23,385 nucleotides of DNA from an uncultured Clostridium sp. (GCA_900542035.1 UQMJ01000034.1:1-23385); one strand, 5' to 3'; numbered from the stretch's first letter, positions 8,469 through 15,672 are shown. The notes: generated by a model not told the origin, from the letters alone. Made by a program: numbers and translations.

Positions 8469-9791
8469 ATGGGTTTTCAAATTGAAACAAATATTTCTGC
8501 CCTGACAGTATTTCTTCAGGGCCTCATCAGCTTTTTATCCCCCTGTGTCCTTCCCCTTCTTCCTCTATATCTCGGCTATCTTTCATTAGGCGCCAAAACA
8601 GTAGATGAAAATGGAGAAACCCGCTACCGCCAGGGAAAAGTGCTGTTTAACACGCTGTTTTTTGTACTTGGAATCAGCTTTACCTTCTTTCTCTTAGGCA
8701 TGGGAGCAACCGCTCTGGGACATTTCTTTTCTGATTACCAGGTGTGGATTTCCAGAATCGGCGGCCTTCTGATTATCCTTTTCGGACTCTTTCAATTAGG
8801 AGTATTCCGCTTCCGTTTTTTATCTTCGGAAAAGCGGGTTTCTCTCCCATTTGAGAAATTAGGGCAAGGGCCTCTTTCTGCACTGCTTTTAGGATTTACC
8901 TTTAGTTTTTCCTGGACTCCATGCGTTGGTCCTGCCTTAGCTACTGTTTTATTAATGGCTACCAGCTCTGGAAGCACTGCTTCAGCCTTTTTATTAATCG
9001 GAGTTTACGCAGCCGGTTTTTGTATTCCATTTCTTCTGGTCGGGTTATTTACTGCCAGACTGCTGGACTTTTTCAAAAAGAACCGGAACGTGGTCGCTTA
9101 TACCACAAAAATCGGCGGTATTCTGATGATTCTTATGGGTGTTCTCATGCTTACAGGATGGCTTGGCGGAATCAGTGCAAACCTTGCAGGAACTCCTGCC
9201 GCGCCTCAGGCCAACGAAACGGCTCTTTCCAGTGAGAATGTTCCTGCTGGCAGCAGTGTCCCTGCCGACAGCAGCGTTCCTGCCGACCATAGTATTCCGT
9301 CTGAATCATCTGCTCCAGACGCTGCATCTGCCCAGATGCAGGAACTTCCTGATGTACCAGACGTTACCCTGACGGATCAGTATGGCAATACCCACTCCTT
9401 TTCCGACTACAAGGGAAAAACCATATTTTTAAACTTCTGGGCAACCTGGTGTCCTCCCTGTCAGTCTGAAATGCCGGATATCCAGGCTTTATATGAAGAT
9501 TGGGGAGAAAATACCGAGGATTTAATCGTTCTTGGAATGGCTGCCCCAAATTCCGGAAAAGAAGGAGACATTGCGCATATCACTGCCTTTCTGGAAGAAA
9601 ACGGCTACACATTTCCGGTATTAATGGATGAAACCGGACTCTGGTTCTATCAGTTCGGCATCCGTTCCTTTCCTACTACATTTATGATTACTGCAGATGG
9701 AAAGATCTTTGGATATGTACCAGGCGCCTTAAACCGTGAGATTATGGATGATATTGTCGAACAGACCATGAACAGCGGATCAAACGAATAA
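8469..9791 (+). CDS. CcdA-type membrane thiol transporter fused to a TlpA-like thioredoxin
   Basis: 440 residues in two parts. Residues 1-230 form a six-helix CcdA/DsbD core with the reactive cysteines C26 in LSPCVLPLLPLYLGY and C152 in SWTPCVGPA; this part carries electrons across the membrane from cytoplasmic thioredoxin. A low-complexity Ala/Ser/Pro linker (about 240-290, with SSVPAD repeats) leads to an extracellular TlpA/ResA-like domain with the redox centre WCPPC at 327-331 and the cis-proline loop SFPTTFM. The fusion puts donor and acceptor in one chain, delivering reducing power outside the membrane, for example to peroxide- or sulfoxide-damaged or disulfide-bonded surface proteins. 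CcdA and thioredoxin are usually encoded separately, although fusions occur in Firmicutes. Start: ATG at 8469 preceded by AAAGGA. Its natural partner proteins are not in the window. Confidence 0.9.
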   Translation: MGFQIETNISALTVFLQGLISFLSPCVLPLLPLYLGYLSLGAKTVDENGETRYRQGKVLFNTLFFVLGISFTFFLLGMGATALGHFFSDYQVWISRIGGLLIILFGLFQLGVFRFRFLSSEKRVSLPFEKLGQGPLSALLLGFTFSFSWTPCVGPALATVLLMATSSGSTASAFLLIGVYAAGFCIPFLLVGLFTARLLDFFKKNRNVVAYTTKIGGILMILMGVLMLTGWLGGISANLAGTPAAPQANETALSSENVPAGSSVPADSSVPADHSIPSESSAPDAASAQMQELPDVPDVTLTDQYGNTHSFSDYKGKTIFLNFWATWCPPCQSEMPDIQALYEDWGENTEDLIVLGMAAPNSGKEGDIAHITAFLEENGYTFPVLMDETGLWFYQFGIRSFPTTFMITADGKIFGYVPGALNREIMDDIVEQTMNSGSNE

Positions 9792-9841
9792 AATAACATT
9801 AAGGACTCTATTGGAGGCCGCAATCCATGGTATAATAAGAT

Positions 9842-10016
9842 ATGTCGAGTAAATTAAAATACCATAAGAATGATACCAAATTTGGCGAGCCTTATCAGGA
9901 AGTTATCTTTTCCCAGTAAAAGAAACAACAAAAAATGGAGGCTTTTTAAAAGTACGCCAAAAATCCGAAAGAATTCCCAAACGAAAAGAATTCTCTCTGG
10001 ATTTTTTCATATATAT
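9842..10016 (+). pseudogene. Decayed coding remnant, possibly IS transposase debris
   Basis: An ATG at 9842 opens a 25-codon peptide (MSSKLKYHKNDTKFGEPYQE...) ended by TAA. Beyond the stop the same frame continues with a protein-like stretch (MEAF, stop, KYAKNPKEFPNEKNSLWIF). It looks like the two ends of a larger gene with the middle deleted. I suspect a transposase because it lies in a debris-rich region and is followed by an inverted-repeat-like hairpin, but I cannot name the family. No ribosome binding site is convincing. Confidence 0.3.
9959..10007 (+). terminator. Hairpin with T-run
   Basis: AAAAATCC (9959-9966) pairs with GGATTTTT (9999-10006). Inside it two GAATTC copies (9971-9976 and 9988-9993) also pair. 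A six-T run ends the structure. It could terminate transcription from the CcdA-TlpA gene, 170 nt upstream. Confidence 0.45.
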
Positions 10017-10019
10017 AGC

Positions 10020-10069
10020 GAGGGCATCGCTCAATCATCTAATTTGATGATTTTGCGACACCCTCTTTT
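10020..10069. terminator. Long imperfect hairpin, terminator or mobile-element end
   Basis: GAGGG (10020-10024), TCGC (10027-10030) and AATCATC (10033-10039) pair in order with GATGATT (10046-10052), GCGA (10055-10058) and CCCTC (10061-10065), then TTTT. It is a terminator on the + strand by shape. It also sits 20 nt beyond the stop of the minus-strand 47-residue gene. The GAGGGTGTCGC-type end read on the minus strand could equally be an insertion-sequence terminus. Confidence 0.5.
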
Positions 10070-10088
10070 ACATATCGACTACTTAACT

Positions 10089-10232
10089 TTAAAATGTAGC
10101 TGACATTAACTCCGGTGCAAACAGAGCAAAACGAAGAGCCGACACTCCAACGGCAAAAACAAGCATGGCACCAAATACACCAAACATGTGACAAACCTTC
10201 ATCATTTTCTTTTTCATATTCATAGTCTTCAT
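10089..10232 (-). CDS. Small membrane protein, 47 residues, unknown function
   Basis: The frame starting ATG at 10232 encodes MKTMNMKKKMMKVCHMFG followed by one hydrophobic helix (about 18-40) and a short tail ending SATF. AGGAGG lies exactly 8 nt upstream of this ATG. A longer overlapping frame starts only 1-2 nt from the same AGGAGG and is a cysteine/tryptophan-rich out-of-frame product, so I prefer the shorter gene. The positive N-terminus before the helix suggests an inside-anchored single-pass peptide. It is the second gene after another small membrane protein on the same strand, separated by about 100 nt containing a TGCCTG/CAGGCA hairpin. I do not recognise the family. Membrane stress peptide or small-protein regulator are only possibilities. 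Confidence 0.6.
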   Translation of the reverse strand: MKTMNMKKKMMKVCHMFGVFGAMLVFAVGVSALRFALFAPELMSATF

Positions 10233-10334
10233 AATTCATTCCTCCTACTATGTAATTTCACTTTTGTCCTTTATCACTGCCTGCATTAAAATTGGATTAA
10301 CAGGCAAAAATTAGAATTAAGGCTTTGTTAAAAC

Positions 10335-10529
10335 TCAAGCCCATCCAAACATCCAGGTCATCGGCAAGGTAAACAGGGTGGTTGCTGCAGTAACCGTCAT
10401 TAAAATAAAAAGCGGTATGCCAATAAACATGGTTAAAAGAGAAAGATACGGATGAAAAAAGATTAACTTCTCTGCTCTATTATCAACTTTATCTTCATAT
10501 CTTTGAATCGATCTTACTATCTTCGTCAT
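10335..10529 (-). CDS. Small membrane protein, 64 residues, unknown function
   Basis: Starting at ATG 10529, which has AAGGAGG 8 nt upstream, the product is MTKIVRSIQRYEDKVDNRAEKL followed by a hydrophobic C-terminal region (about 26-64) ending TLPMTWMFGWA. A longer in-frame start 11 codons upstream lacks a ribosome binding site. The charged amphipathic N-terminal helix and one or two membrane helices suggest a small inner-membrane protein. It is probably expressed with the 47-residue gene downstream. I do not recognise a family and assign no function. Both small genes are intact although the surrounding DNA is full of decayed genes. Confidence 0.65.
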   Translation of the reverse strand: MTKIVRSIQRYEDKVDNRAEKLIFFHPYLSLLTMFIGIPLFILMTVTAATTLFTLPMTWMFGWA

Positions 10530-10695
10530 AGTTACTTCCTCCTTATGTCTATACAATAGCACACAAAAAATTAAGATGGGAAAAGGAGATAGGAAAAAGA
10601 AATTAAGATTACCTATATAATGAAATTAGCGATCATTTAAAAGATACTTATGGATTGGAAACTGAAAGCGCATATTCAAATAACAATTTTCTGCC

Positions 10696-10723
10696 TTGCG
10701 TTTTCGAAAATTATGCATATAAT
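10696..10723 (+). promoter_or_regulatory. Promoter for the noncoding RNA
   Basis: A perfect TATAAT (10718-10723) with TTGCGT 16 nt upstream (10696-10701). No open frame with a ribosome binding site follows, but a structured region and a terminator do. Transcription would start near 10730. Confidence 0.5.
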
Positions 10724-10729
10724 AAACAT

Positions 10730-11150
10730 GTACCAGAAGGTTCCGTGTAGCGTCACGTAAAAGCTGGACTCCGGTTGGGGAGGGTAAGTACCAACACTTT
10801 CAGATACTCGAAAGGGCATTCAGGCTGACAACCAGCATGAAACCGTTCACTTTAAGAATACGCTGGATGATGTTACATTGTCCAGCGTGGTTTTTACCTG
10901 TAAATCATTATTACCTTGCATTTTTCAAGAAATTTGCCTGTAATAAAAGAAGAAAATCTGGCGACATTCCACTCATGTGGCTGACACGTAAAATCCGAAA
11001 ACAATGCAGAGCGTATGGACCTGAGGCTAGCAAGCAGCGATAAAACCTGAAGGCAATGCTGGACTTTGGGCATGACGGTTGGCGGACAACGGAAAAATCA
11101 GTCATTAGGGTGAGGACGGACAGCATCAAGGTGTTGCCGTCTCCTTTTTT
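10730..11150 (+). ncRNA. Probable structured noncoding RNA, about 420 nt, class uncertain
   Basis: Between a consensus -10 (10718-10723) and a strong terminator there is no credible gene but many helices can be drawn. CGTGTAGC (10744-10751) can pair with GCTGACACG (10980-10988) with one bulge. GCTGG (10763-10767) pairs with CCAGC (10832-10836), enclosing GTTGG/CCAAC (10774-10778/10791-10795) and CTTTC/GAAAG (10797-10801/10810-10814). A perfect 8-bp hairpin ACGCTGGA/TCCAGCGT lies at 10860-10867/10881-10888, and CCAC/GTGG at 10969-10980. The motif GGCTGACA occurs twice (10823-10830 and 10979-10986). The end is GAGGACGGACAGCA paired to TGTTGCCGTCTC (11112-11143) and six Ts. Size, helices and nearby IS debris suggest an RNA of a mobile element, such as a HEARO/OMEGA-type RNA of IscB/IsrB; that is a guess. 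No IscB, IsrB or TnpB gene is present. Confidence 0.5.
11112..11150 (+). terminator. Intrinsic terminator of the noncoding RNA
   Basis: GAG-ACGG-CAGCA (11112-11125, with two single-base bulges) pairs with TGTTGCCGTCTC (11132-11143). TTTTTT follows at 11145-11150. Confidence 0.8.
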
Positions 11151-11166
11151 AATTTGAAGAAATATA

Positions 11167-11205
11167 GTAACAATGCTTCTGGCCGAAATCAGAAGCATCA
11201 TTACT
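11167..11205. repeat. Imperfect palindrome
   Basis: ATGCTTCTG (11173-11181) pairs with CAGAAGCAT (11190-11198) around an 8-nt loop. Beyond a symmetric two-base mismatch the stem continues as AGTAA/TTACT. Such imperfect palindromes occur at ends of IS200/IS605-type elements. No transposase is visible here. Confidence 0.5.
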
Positions 11206-11251
11206 CTTTATAATGGCTACTTGCTTTTCGAAATTTCACCTATTCGGGAGA

Positions 11252-11294
11252 GTGAGCCGAACTCTCATTTGGGAACTCTAGCCGTGAGCCGAAC
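11252..11294. repeat. Two exact 11-bp direct repeats GTGAGCCGAAC
   Basis: The same 11 bases occur at 11252-11262 and 11284-11294. The first copy forms the loop of a GAGAGT/ACTCTC hairpin. The rest of 11206-11498 shows no gene; a 25-codon protein-like minus-strand stretch (11397-11470, KNPIIEKDGLGASGNDVKW) has no start and may be another remnant. Confidence 0.4.
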
Positions 11295-11498
11295 GACCAC
11301 GACCTTCTTCGTTCAAATATAGTATAACAAAAAACTAGGGCTTCCCCCCGCGTGCAGGTAATACACTTAGAAATCTCTTATTTTAAACCCTTCCTACTTT
11401 GAAAAATTGGATTTCCATTTAACATCATTGCCACTTGCACCCAATCCGTCCTTCTCAATTATGGGATTTTTTAAGCTCTTATTGGTTCAATCTTTCTC

Positions 11499-11728
11499 CT
11501 ATTCTTCTATCTCCACTGCCACATACTCGAAATTCTCCCCATCGCCGTAATCTTCCTCGTAGTCGAACGGATTGCTCAGTTTGAGAATCTCTGCACCTTG
11601 GGTCGCACAGCCGTTTAAGTAAGAGGCATACTCCTGTGCTTCCTCCTCATCGTGAAAAATCTGGTAGTCCACCATATCTTCACATTTCCAGTGCATTTAT
11701 TTACCATCTGTACCTTGTATTTTTCCAT
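11499..11728 (-). pseudogene. Small acidic protein gene with a single-base frameshift
   Basis: ATG at 11728 has a good AAGGG 8 nt upstream and begins MEKYKVQMVNK, but that frame soon becomes nonsense. The protein-like sequence continues in another frame from 11696 (MHWKCEDMVDYQIFHDEEEA...) to TAG at 11499. Adding one A in the AAATAAATG run near 11696-11699 joins both into a 76-residue acidic protein ending EYVAVEIEE. The 65-codon part could still be made from its own ATG, but that ATG has no ribosome binding site. Family unknown. It is the last of four consecutive broken small genes on this strand. Confidence 0.5.
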
Positions 11729-11751
11729 TATAATTTCCCTTCTCGTTCACT

Positions 11752-12013
11752 TTACATGATTCTTTCGTTTCTCCGTTCCACGACACATGGCACTATCTGC
11801 CTTTTCAGGGCAATCCCCATCGCTGCCAGCAGAATGTTGTCCAACAGATCCCGTTTTCCGTATTCTGCCAGAAAAACATACGCCAAAACGGTCATTACAC
11901 ACAATACTTTTGCTACTTCACTCTTTTTGCAAAAGACATAAGCAAGATATAATTCTTAGTACGAATATTCTGTTCCATTTGCTTTCTCCAAAAAGTTTTC
12001 CTTTGTTGGTCAT
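11752..12013 (-). pseudogene. Small membrane protein gene with a single-base frameshift
   Basis: ATG 12013, with GGGGA 7 nt upstream, starts MTNKGKLFGESKWNRIFVLR and stops early at TGA. Removing one A from the five-A run (GCAAAAAGAG on the minus strand, near 11928-11932) restores an 86-residue frame to TAA 11752 that includes a hydrophobic segment VAKVLCVMTVLAYVFLAEYG and a basic tail. The region is 262 bases long, one more than a multiple of three, as the single extra base predicts. It starts 18 nt after the stop of the gene upstream, so an ancestral operon is likely. Family unknown. Confidence 0.55.
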
Positions 12014-12031
12014 GACATATTCCCCGTCCGG

Positions 12032-12387
12032 CTACCGTACGGCAAATCCGCCTGCAACAAGCATTTTGTTTATCATCTGAGCGGAACACAGAATTTTGTT
12101 TCCTAAATTCCTGGCCGTCAGTCTGTTTCCGGTAAGATTTTCCAATATACTGCTGTCCACCAATTCTGTCTGTTTTGCCACAACAGGCACCACTTCCTGC
12201 GTTACGAATTCCAATATGTCCGTGTCTTCAAAAAGTTTTTGATTAAATCCCAGTTTTTGACCAGAACGATTCCTCCAGCCACTGTAAATGCAGCGACGCA
12301 CAGTCTCTTTTTGTTTTTTTTACTCAATTTCGAATCTTCTTCTCTTTTGCCATAAGTTCCTTCTGGTTGTGCTTGATTATACTTCAA
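12032..12387 (-). pseudogene. Membrane-anchored small protein gene broken by frameshift(s)
   Basis: One frame gives a lysine-rich N-terminus and a hydrophobic helix (KKNKKRLCVAAFTVAGGIVL) running to about 12230, where it stops. The sequence continues sensibly in another frame as LFEDTDILEFVTQEVVPVVA... down to TAG 12032. The switch lies in AAAAACTTTTTG (about 12233-12244). The start is unclear: a TTG at 12387 has no ribosome binding site, while an ATG at 12353 with AAGGA ahead is in the third frame and stops after nine codons, so a second frame break near the start is possible. Predicted product about 110 residues, single-pass membrane anchored, function unknown. Confidence 0.5.
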
Positions 12388-12420
12388 ACATTATTGTAGC
12401 AAATCAATTCGGAGATGTCG

Positions 12421-12451
12421 CTCACGGTGCGTGAGGCTCACATATTGTGAG
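12421..12451. repeat. Two adjacent short hairpins built from CTCAC/GTGAG
   Basis: CTCACG (12421-12426) pairs with CGTGAG (12430-12435), and CTCAC (12437-12441) pairs with GTGAG (12447-12451). Both use the same arm sequence. They overlap the end of the pseudogene upstream and lie ahead of the 12032-12387 remnant. The GTGAGCC string is also in the 11252-11294 repeats. Confidence 0.45.
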
Positions 12452-12771
12452 TTTTGGCTCCTTCCAGACACAAAATTAAGCTGACAGCATACCTGTTCTC
12501 AATTTCCCGTAAACTCCACAGCATCTCGACTCCCATCATGTGGTTAGTTTCTTCCGACTTTCCGTTGTCCACGAAATCAAGCAAATATCGCATTTCCATA
12601 TAATAGTCCGCAAGCTCAGAAAAGGCATTGACGCGTTTTAATTTTTTACCAGTTCCAGGAATAATTCGTTGAATTCTTTTAAATCTTTCTTTAATTCCGT
12701 ATCGTCGCTGTTTTTCAAAAGAAAGCTTTTTAGCAACGCTTTCAGCTTCTTTAAGACTGTTTTTAGAAAGG
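12438..12771 (-). pseudogene. Helical protein gene fragment, frameshifted and without a start
   Basis: Immediately after the M20 peptidase stop, a minus-strand frame reads FLKTVLKKLKALLKSFLLKN...ELFLELVKN and stops at TAA 12638-12640. The adjacent frame continues KLKRVNAFSELADYYMEMRY...SLREIENRYAVSLILCLEGA to TGA 12438. The break is at the AAAAAATTAAAA run. No start codon with a ribosome binding site is seen, so the 5' part was probably lost at the junction with the M20 gene. The residues are strongly helical and charged; no family is recognised. Confidence 0.5.
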
Positions 12772-14169
12772 TTACTGTGGTAATTTCATGTCTTTTGGAA
12801 TCGGGCAGACATAAGTTTCCCCATTCATCATTTCATCAAATTCTGCTTTTGCTTTTGCCCGCAAATCTGGATCTTTGGCCAGACGCACGCCTGCTGCTGC
12901 CAGCGTTTTTGCTGCATAAATCATGCCTTTTAACCCAATGGAACCTCCTGATGCAGAAGTAATCTGCCAGCTGTGTCCAGGCGCTCCCAGACTTGCTGCC
13001 GCAAAGTTTGGCATTGCGGTCGGAACAATATGGGCAACATCTCCTACGTCTGTGGAAGCATAAATAACTCCTCCCTGCATTGGCGCAATTCCCGTAAATA
13101 ACTGGGTATCCGGATCCAGCTTCAGCCTTTTTACCACATTCTGCCTTTGCATTTCTACCGGCTCATTCATGGCTCTGGCCCACTGGATTTCCTCTTCTGT
13201 CCACGGCTCCTGTCCAACTTCTTCCATGGTCTCTTTCATCACGCCAGCTAACACTTCATTTCCGACCATTGGGTAACATCCGCCCATATATTCGACTTCC
13301 AGCTGCGTTTCCGTCATCATGGCTGCGCCTTCTGCCGCCTTTACCAGACGGTTATAGACTTCTTCTACTACTTTTCTGTCTAACGCCCTGACATAATACC
13401 AGACCCCTGACTGATCCGGCACAATATTCGGCGCTCCGCCGCCATTTAAAATCGCATAATGCAGACGGACCTGAGGGCTTACGTGCTCTCTCATAAATTC
13501 TGCGGCCATATTTAACAGCTGGACGGCATCTAAAGCGCTGCGGCCATTCCAGGGATCATTTGCCGCATGGGACGTTACCCCTGTATAATGGAATTTTACA
13601 CTGCTGCAGGCGCTCATAAGGGAGATATTCGCCTGGTTAATCGAAGCTGGATGCCAGGTCAGCGCCAGATCCAGCTCAGAAAAACAGCCTTCTCTTGCCA
13701 TAAATGATTTTCCGCACAGCAGTTCTTCTCCAGGACAGCCATAAAAAACGACCGTTCCTGGCAGACCCTTTTCTTCCAGCTCTGCTTTCATTCCAATAGC
13801 TCCTCCTGCTGCTGCAGCTCCCAGCAGATTGTGACCGCATCCGTGGCCGCAGGCCCCCTCCATAACTGCTTCTTTCTGGCTGCTAACTTTCTGGCTGAGT
13901 CCTGGAAGCGCATCGTATTCTCCTAAAAATCCAATAACCGGATGGCCGGATCCCCACTCTGCCCGTATAGCAGTAGGTATTCCTCCTGCTCCGGTTTCTA
14001 CTGAAAATCCAGCGTCTTCTAAGACCTTTGCCGTCTTTTCACAGGCAATTTTTTCTTTAAAACCGCTTTCTGGATGTTCCCAGATTTCCTTTGCCAGACC
14101 TTCCAGGATCTCTCTGTATTCTTCGACTGTCCGAACTGCTGTACTGATTTCTTTGCTTTCGTTTGTCAT
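12772..14169 (-). CDS. M20 family amidohydrolase, AbgB-like (p-aminobenzoyl-glutamate hydrolase subunit B type)
   Basis: 465 residues, cytoplasmic, normal length for the M20D/AbgB group of metal-dependent amidohydrolases that cleave N-acylated amino acids such as p-aminobenzoyl-glutamate. Metal-site motifs are present: ACGHGCGHN at 106-114 (H109, C111/H113 region), PGEE at 146-149, TWHPAS with H173 and a late GAPGHSW. The dimerisation-domain stretch around YTGVTSHAANDPWNGRSALDA is also intact. AbgA, the usual partner in E. coli, is absent, but single-subunit relatives are common in Firmicutes. Start: ATG 14169 with AAGGAG 8 nt upstream and its own promoter at 14208-14235. It is divergent from a MATE transporter gene, so a link between catabolism and export is possible but unproven. 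Confidence 0.88.
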   Translation of the reverse strand: MTNESKEISTAVRTVEEYREILEGLAKEIWEHPESGFKEKIACEKTAKVLEDAGFSVETGAGGIPTAIRAEWGSGHPVIGFLGEYDALPGLSQKVSSQKEAVMEGACGHGCGHNLLGAAAAGGAIGMKAELEEKGLPGTVVFYGCPGEELLCGKSFMAREGCFSELDLALTWHPASINQANISLMSACSSVKFHYTGVTSHAANDPWNGRSALDAVQLLNMAAEFMREHVSPQVRLHYAILNGGGAPNIVPDQSGVWYYVRALDRKVVEEVYNRLVKAAEGAAMMTETQLEVEYMGGCYPMVGNEVLAGVMKETMEEVGQEPWTEEEIQWARAMNEPVEMQRQNVVKRLKLDPDTQLFTGIAPMQGGVIYASTDVGDVAHIVPTAMPNFAAASLGAPGHSWQITSASGGSIGLKGMIYAAKTLAAAGVRLAKDPDLRAKAKAEFDEMMNGETYVCPIPKDMKLPQ

Positions 14170-14207
14170 ATGAAATACTCCTTCTTTTCCATCTTATTCT
14201 GCCTCCT

Positions 14208-14235
14208 ATTTTACCATCTTTTTCAGGTCCCGCAA
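14208..14235 (-). promoter_or_regulatory. Promoter of the M20 peptidase gene
   Basis: On the minus strand TTGCGG (14235-14230), 16 nt, then TAAAAT (14213-14208), preceded by TGG, an extended -10. Confidence 0.55.
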
Positions 14236-14253
14236 CTATCTTCTTTTCCTGCC

Positions 14254-14282
14254 TGGCCAATTTCTGCTTTTTATGTTACAAT
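14254..14282 (+). promoter_or_regulatory. Promoter of the second MATE gene
   Basis: TGGCCA (14254-14259), 17 nt, TACAAT (14277-14282) with an extended TGT just upstream. Transcription would start near 14289, which excludes the TTG codon at 14289 as the real start of the gene. Confidence 0.6.
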
Positions 14283-14321
14283 ACATGATTGAATCCATTC
14301 TTGATAAGGAAGTATGTATCC

Positions 14322-15653
14322 ATGAATCAAACTCTCACTCGAGGCAATATCACAAAAACGATGCTCTTATTCGCCCTGCCTATGATGGCAGGCAATCTTC
14401 TGCAGCAGTTTTACAACATTACCGATACGTTTATTGTAGGAAAATTTTTAGGAAAAGACGCTCTGGCAGCAGTTGGATCCGCCTATACGCTGATGACCTT
14501 TTTAACGTCCATTCTTCTTGGACTGAGCATGGGAAATGGTGTTTTTGTCTCCATCTGTTTTGGAAAGAAAGAAGAAGAACGTTTAAAAACCGGCACCTTT
14601 TTATCCTTTCTTTTTATCGCTGCAATTACCATTTTTATCAATATACTGGTCTTTGCCGGAATGGATTTTCTTCTCGTATTTTTAAATATTCCTGCAGAAA
14701 TCCACGAAATGATGCGGCAATACTTATGGATTATTTTCTGGGGGCTGGCGGCTGTTTTCTTATATAATTATTTTACTGCCCTGCTCCGTTCCATCGGCAA
14801 TTCTATGGTTCCGCTGCTGTTTTTGGTCGTGTCTACCATTGTCAACATTGCCCTGGATCTGTTGTTTGTCATTACCTTCCGCATGGGAGTTGGAGGCGCA
14901 GCTCTTGCAACGGTAATCGCCCAGTACATCGCCGGCATCGGCATTGCCCTGTATACCATCTTTAAATGCCCCGTATTTCATATAAAGCGGATTCATATGC
15001 GTTGGGACAGCTCTATTTTAAAAGAAATTTCCCAGCTTTCCATCCTGACCTGCCTGCAGCAGTCGGTAATGAATTTTGGTATTTTAATGGTTCAGGGACT
15101 GGTCAACAGCTTTGGCACTGCGGTGATGGCAGCTTTTGCAGCTGCAGTTAAAATTGATTCCTTTGCCTATATGCCAGTCCAGGATTTTGGCAATGCATTT
15201 TCCACGTTTACCGCGCAAAATTACGGTGCAGGGGAGTATGGCCGCATCCAGGAAGGCATCAAAAAAGCCATTCTCACGGTTACCATCTTCTGCCTTTCCA
15301 TCTCTGCCCTGGTATGTATATTTGCCAGACAGCTGATGCTGATTTTCGTTCAGCCCCATGAAACGGAAGTGTTGGCAGTCGGTATCCAATATTTAAGAGT
15401 AGAAGGCAGCTTTTATATCGGAATCGGCTTTTTATTCCTTCTTTACGGCTTTTATCGGGCTGTTAAAAAGCCTGGAATGTCTCTGATTCTGACCATTGTC
15501 TCTCTTGGAACCAGAGTCGCTTTAGCCTATGCGACTGCCGGTACGTTTGGGGTTATTGGCATCTGGCTTGCCATTCCAATCGGATGGTTTCTGGCTGACC
15601 TCCTGGGATATATTTATTACAAAAAGTCCTGTAAATGGGCAGTTGAAACATAA
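14322..15653 (+). CDS. MATE family multidrug/cation antiporter
   Basis: 443 residues from ATG 14322, which has AAGGAAG about 9 nt upstream; a longer in-frame TTG start at 14289 falls on the expected transcription start and is rejected. Twelve predicted membrane helices in two repeats. Typical MATE segments: NITKTMLLFALPMMAGNLLQ, QFYNITDTFIVGKFLGKDAL and GVFVSICFGKKEEERLK in the first half, and QDFGNAFSTFTAQNYGAGEYGRIQ in the second. It probably exports cationic compounds using a Na+ or H+ gradient. Similarity to the MATE at 3744-5111 is only at family level, so they are not a recent duplication. Monocistronic: own promoter at 14254-14282 and a strong terminator at 15673-15704. Confidence 0.92.
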   Translation: MNQTLTRGNITKTMLLFALPMMAGNLLQQFYNITDTFIVGKFLGKDALAAVGSAYTLMTFLTSILLGLSMGNGVFVSICFGKKEEERLKTGTFLSFLFIAAITIFINILVFAGMDFLLVFLNIPAEIHEMMRQYLWIIFWGLAAVFLYNYFTALLRSIGNSMVPLLFLVVSTIVNIALDLLFVITFRMGVGGAALATVIAQYIAGIGIALYTIFKCPVFHIKRIHMRWDSSILKEISQLSILTCLQQSVMNFGILMVQGLVNSFGTAVMAAFAAAVKIDSFAYMPVQDFGNAFSTFTAQNYGAGEYGRIQEGIKKAILTVTIFCLSISALVCIFARQLMLIFVQPHETEVLAVGIQYLRVEGSFYIGIGFLFLLYGFYRAVKKPGMSLILTIVSLGTRVALAYATAGTFGVIGIWLAIPIGWFLADLLGYIYYKKSCKWAVET

Positions 15654-15672
15654 AGGGTTACATATGTGAAAG

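Noticed and set aside
10039..10239. 66-codon minus-strand frame rich in Cys and Trp
   Set aside because: Its ATG is only 1-2 nt from AGGAGG, whereas the ATG at 10232 in another frame is ideally spaced and encodes a normal signal-anchor-like helix.
10607..10750. Short + strand open frame (NEISDHLKDTYGLETES...) resembling part of an IS256-type transposase
   Set aside because: No start codon, 48 codons only, similarity too weak to name; the frame also overlaps the promoter of the RNA.
10837..11043. 68-codon + strand frame inside the RNA region
   Set aside because: No ribosome binding site and its bases are occupied by paired helices.
10911..11201. 96-codon minus-strand frame overlapping the RNA region
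   Set aside because: No ribosome binding site; it crosses the + strand terminator and hairpins antisense, and the residues look random.
14289..14321. TTG start extending the second MATE protein by 11 residues
   Set aside because: It coincides with the expected transcription start of the 14254-14282 promoter and lacks a ribosome binding site.
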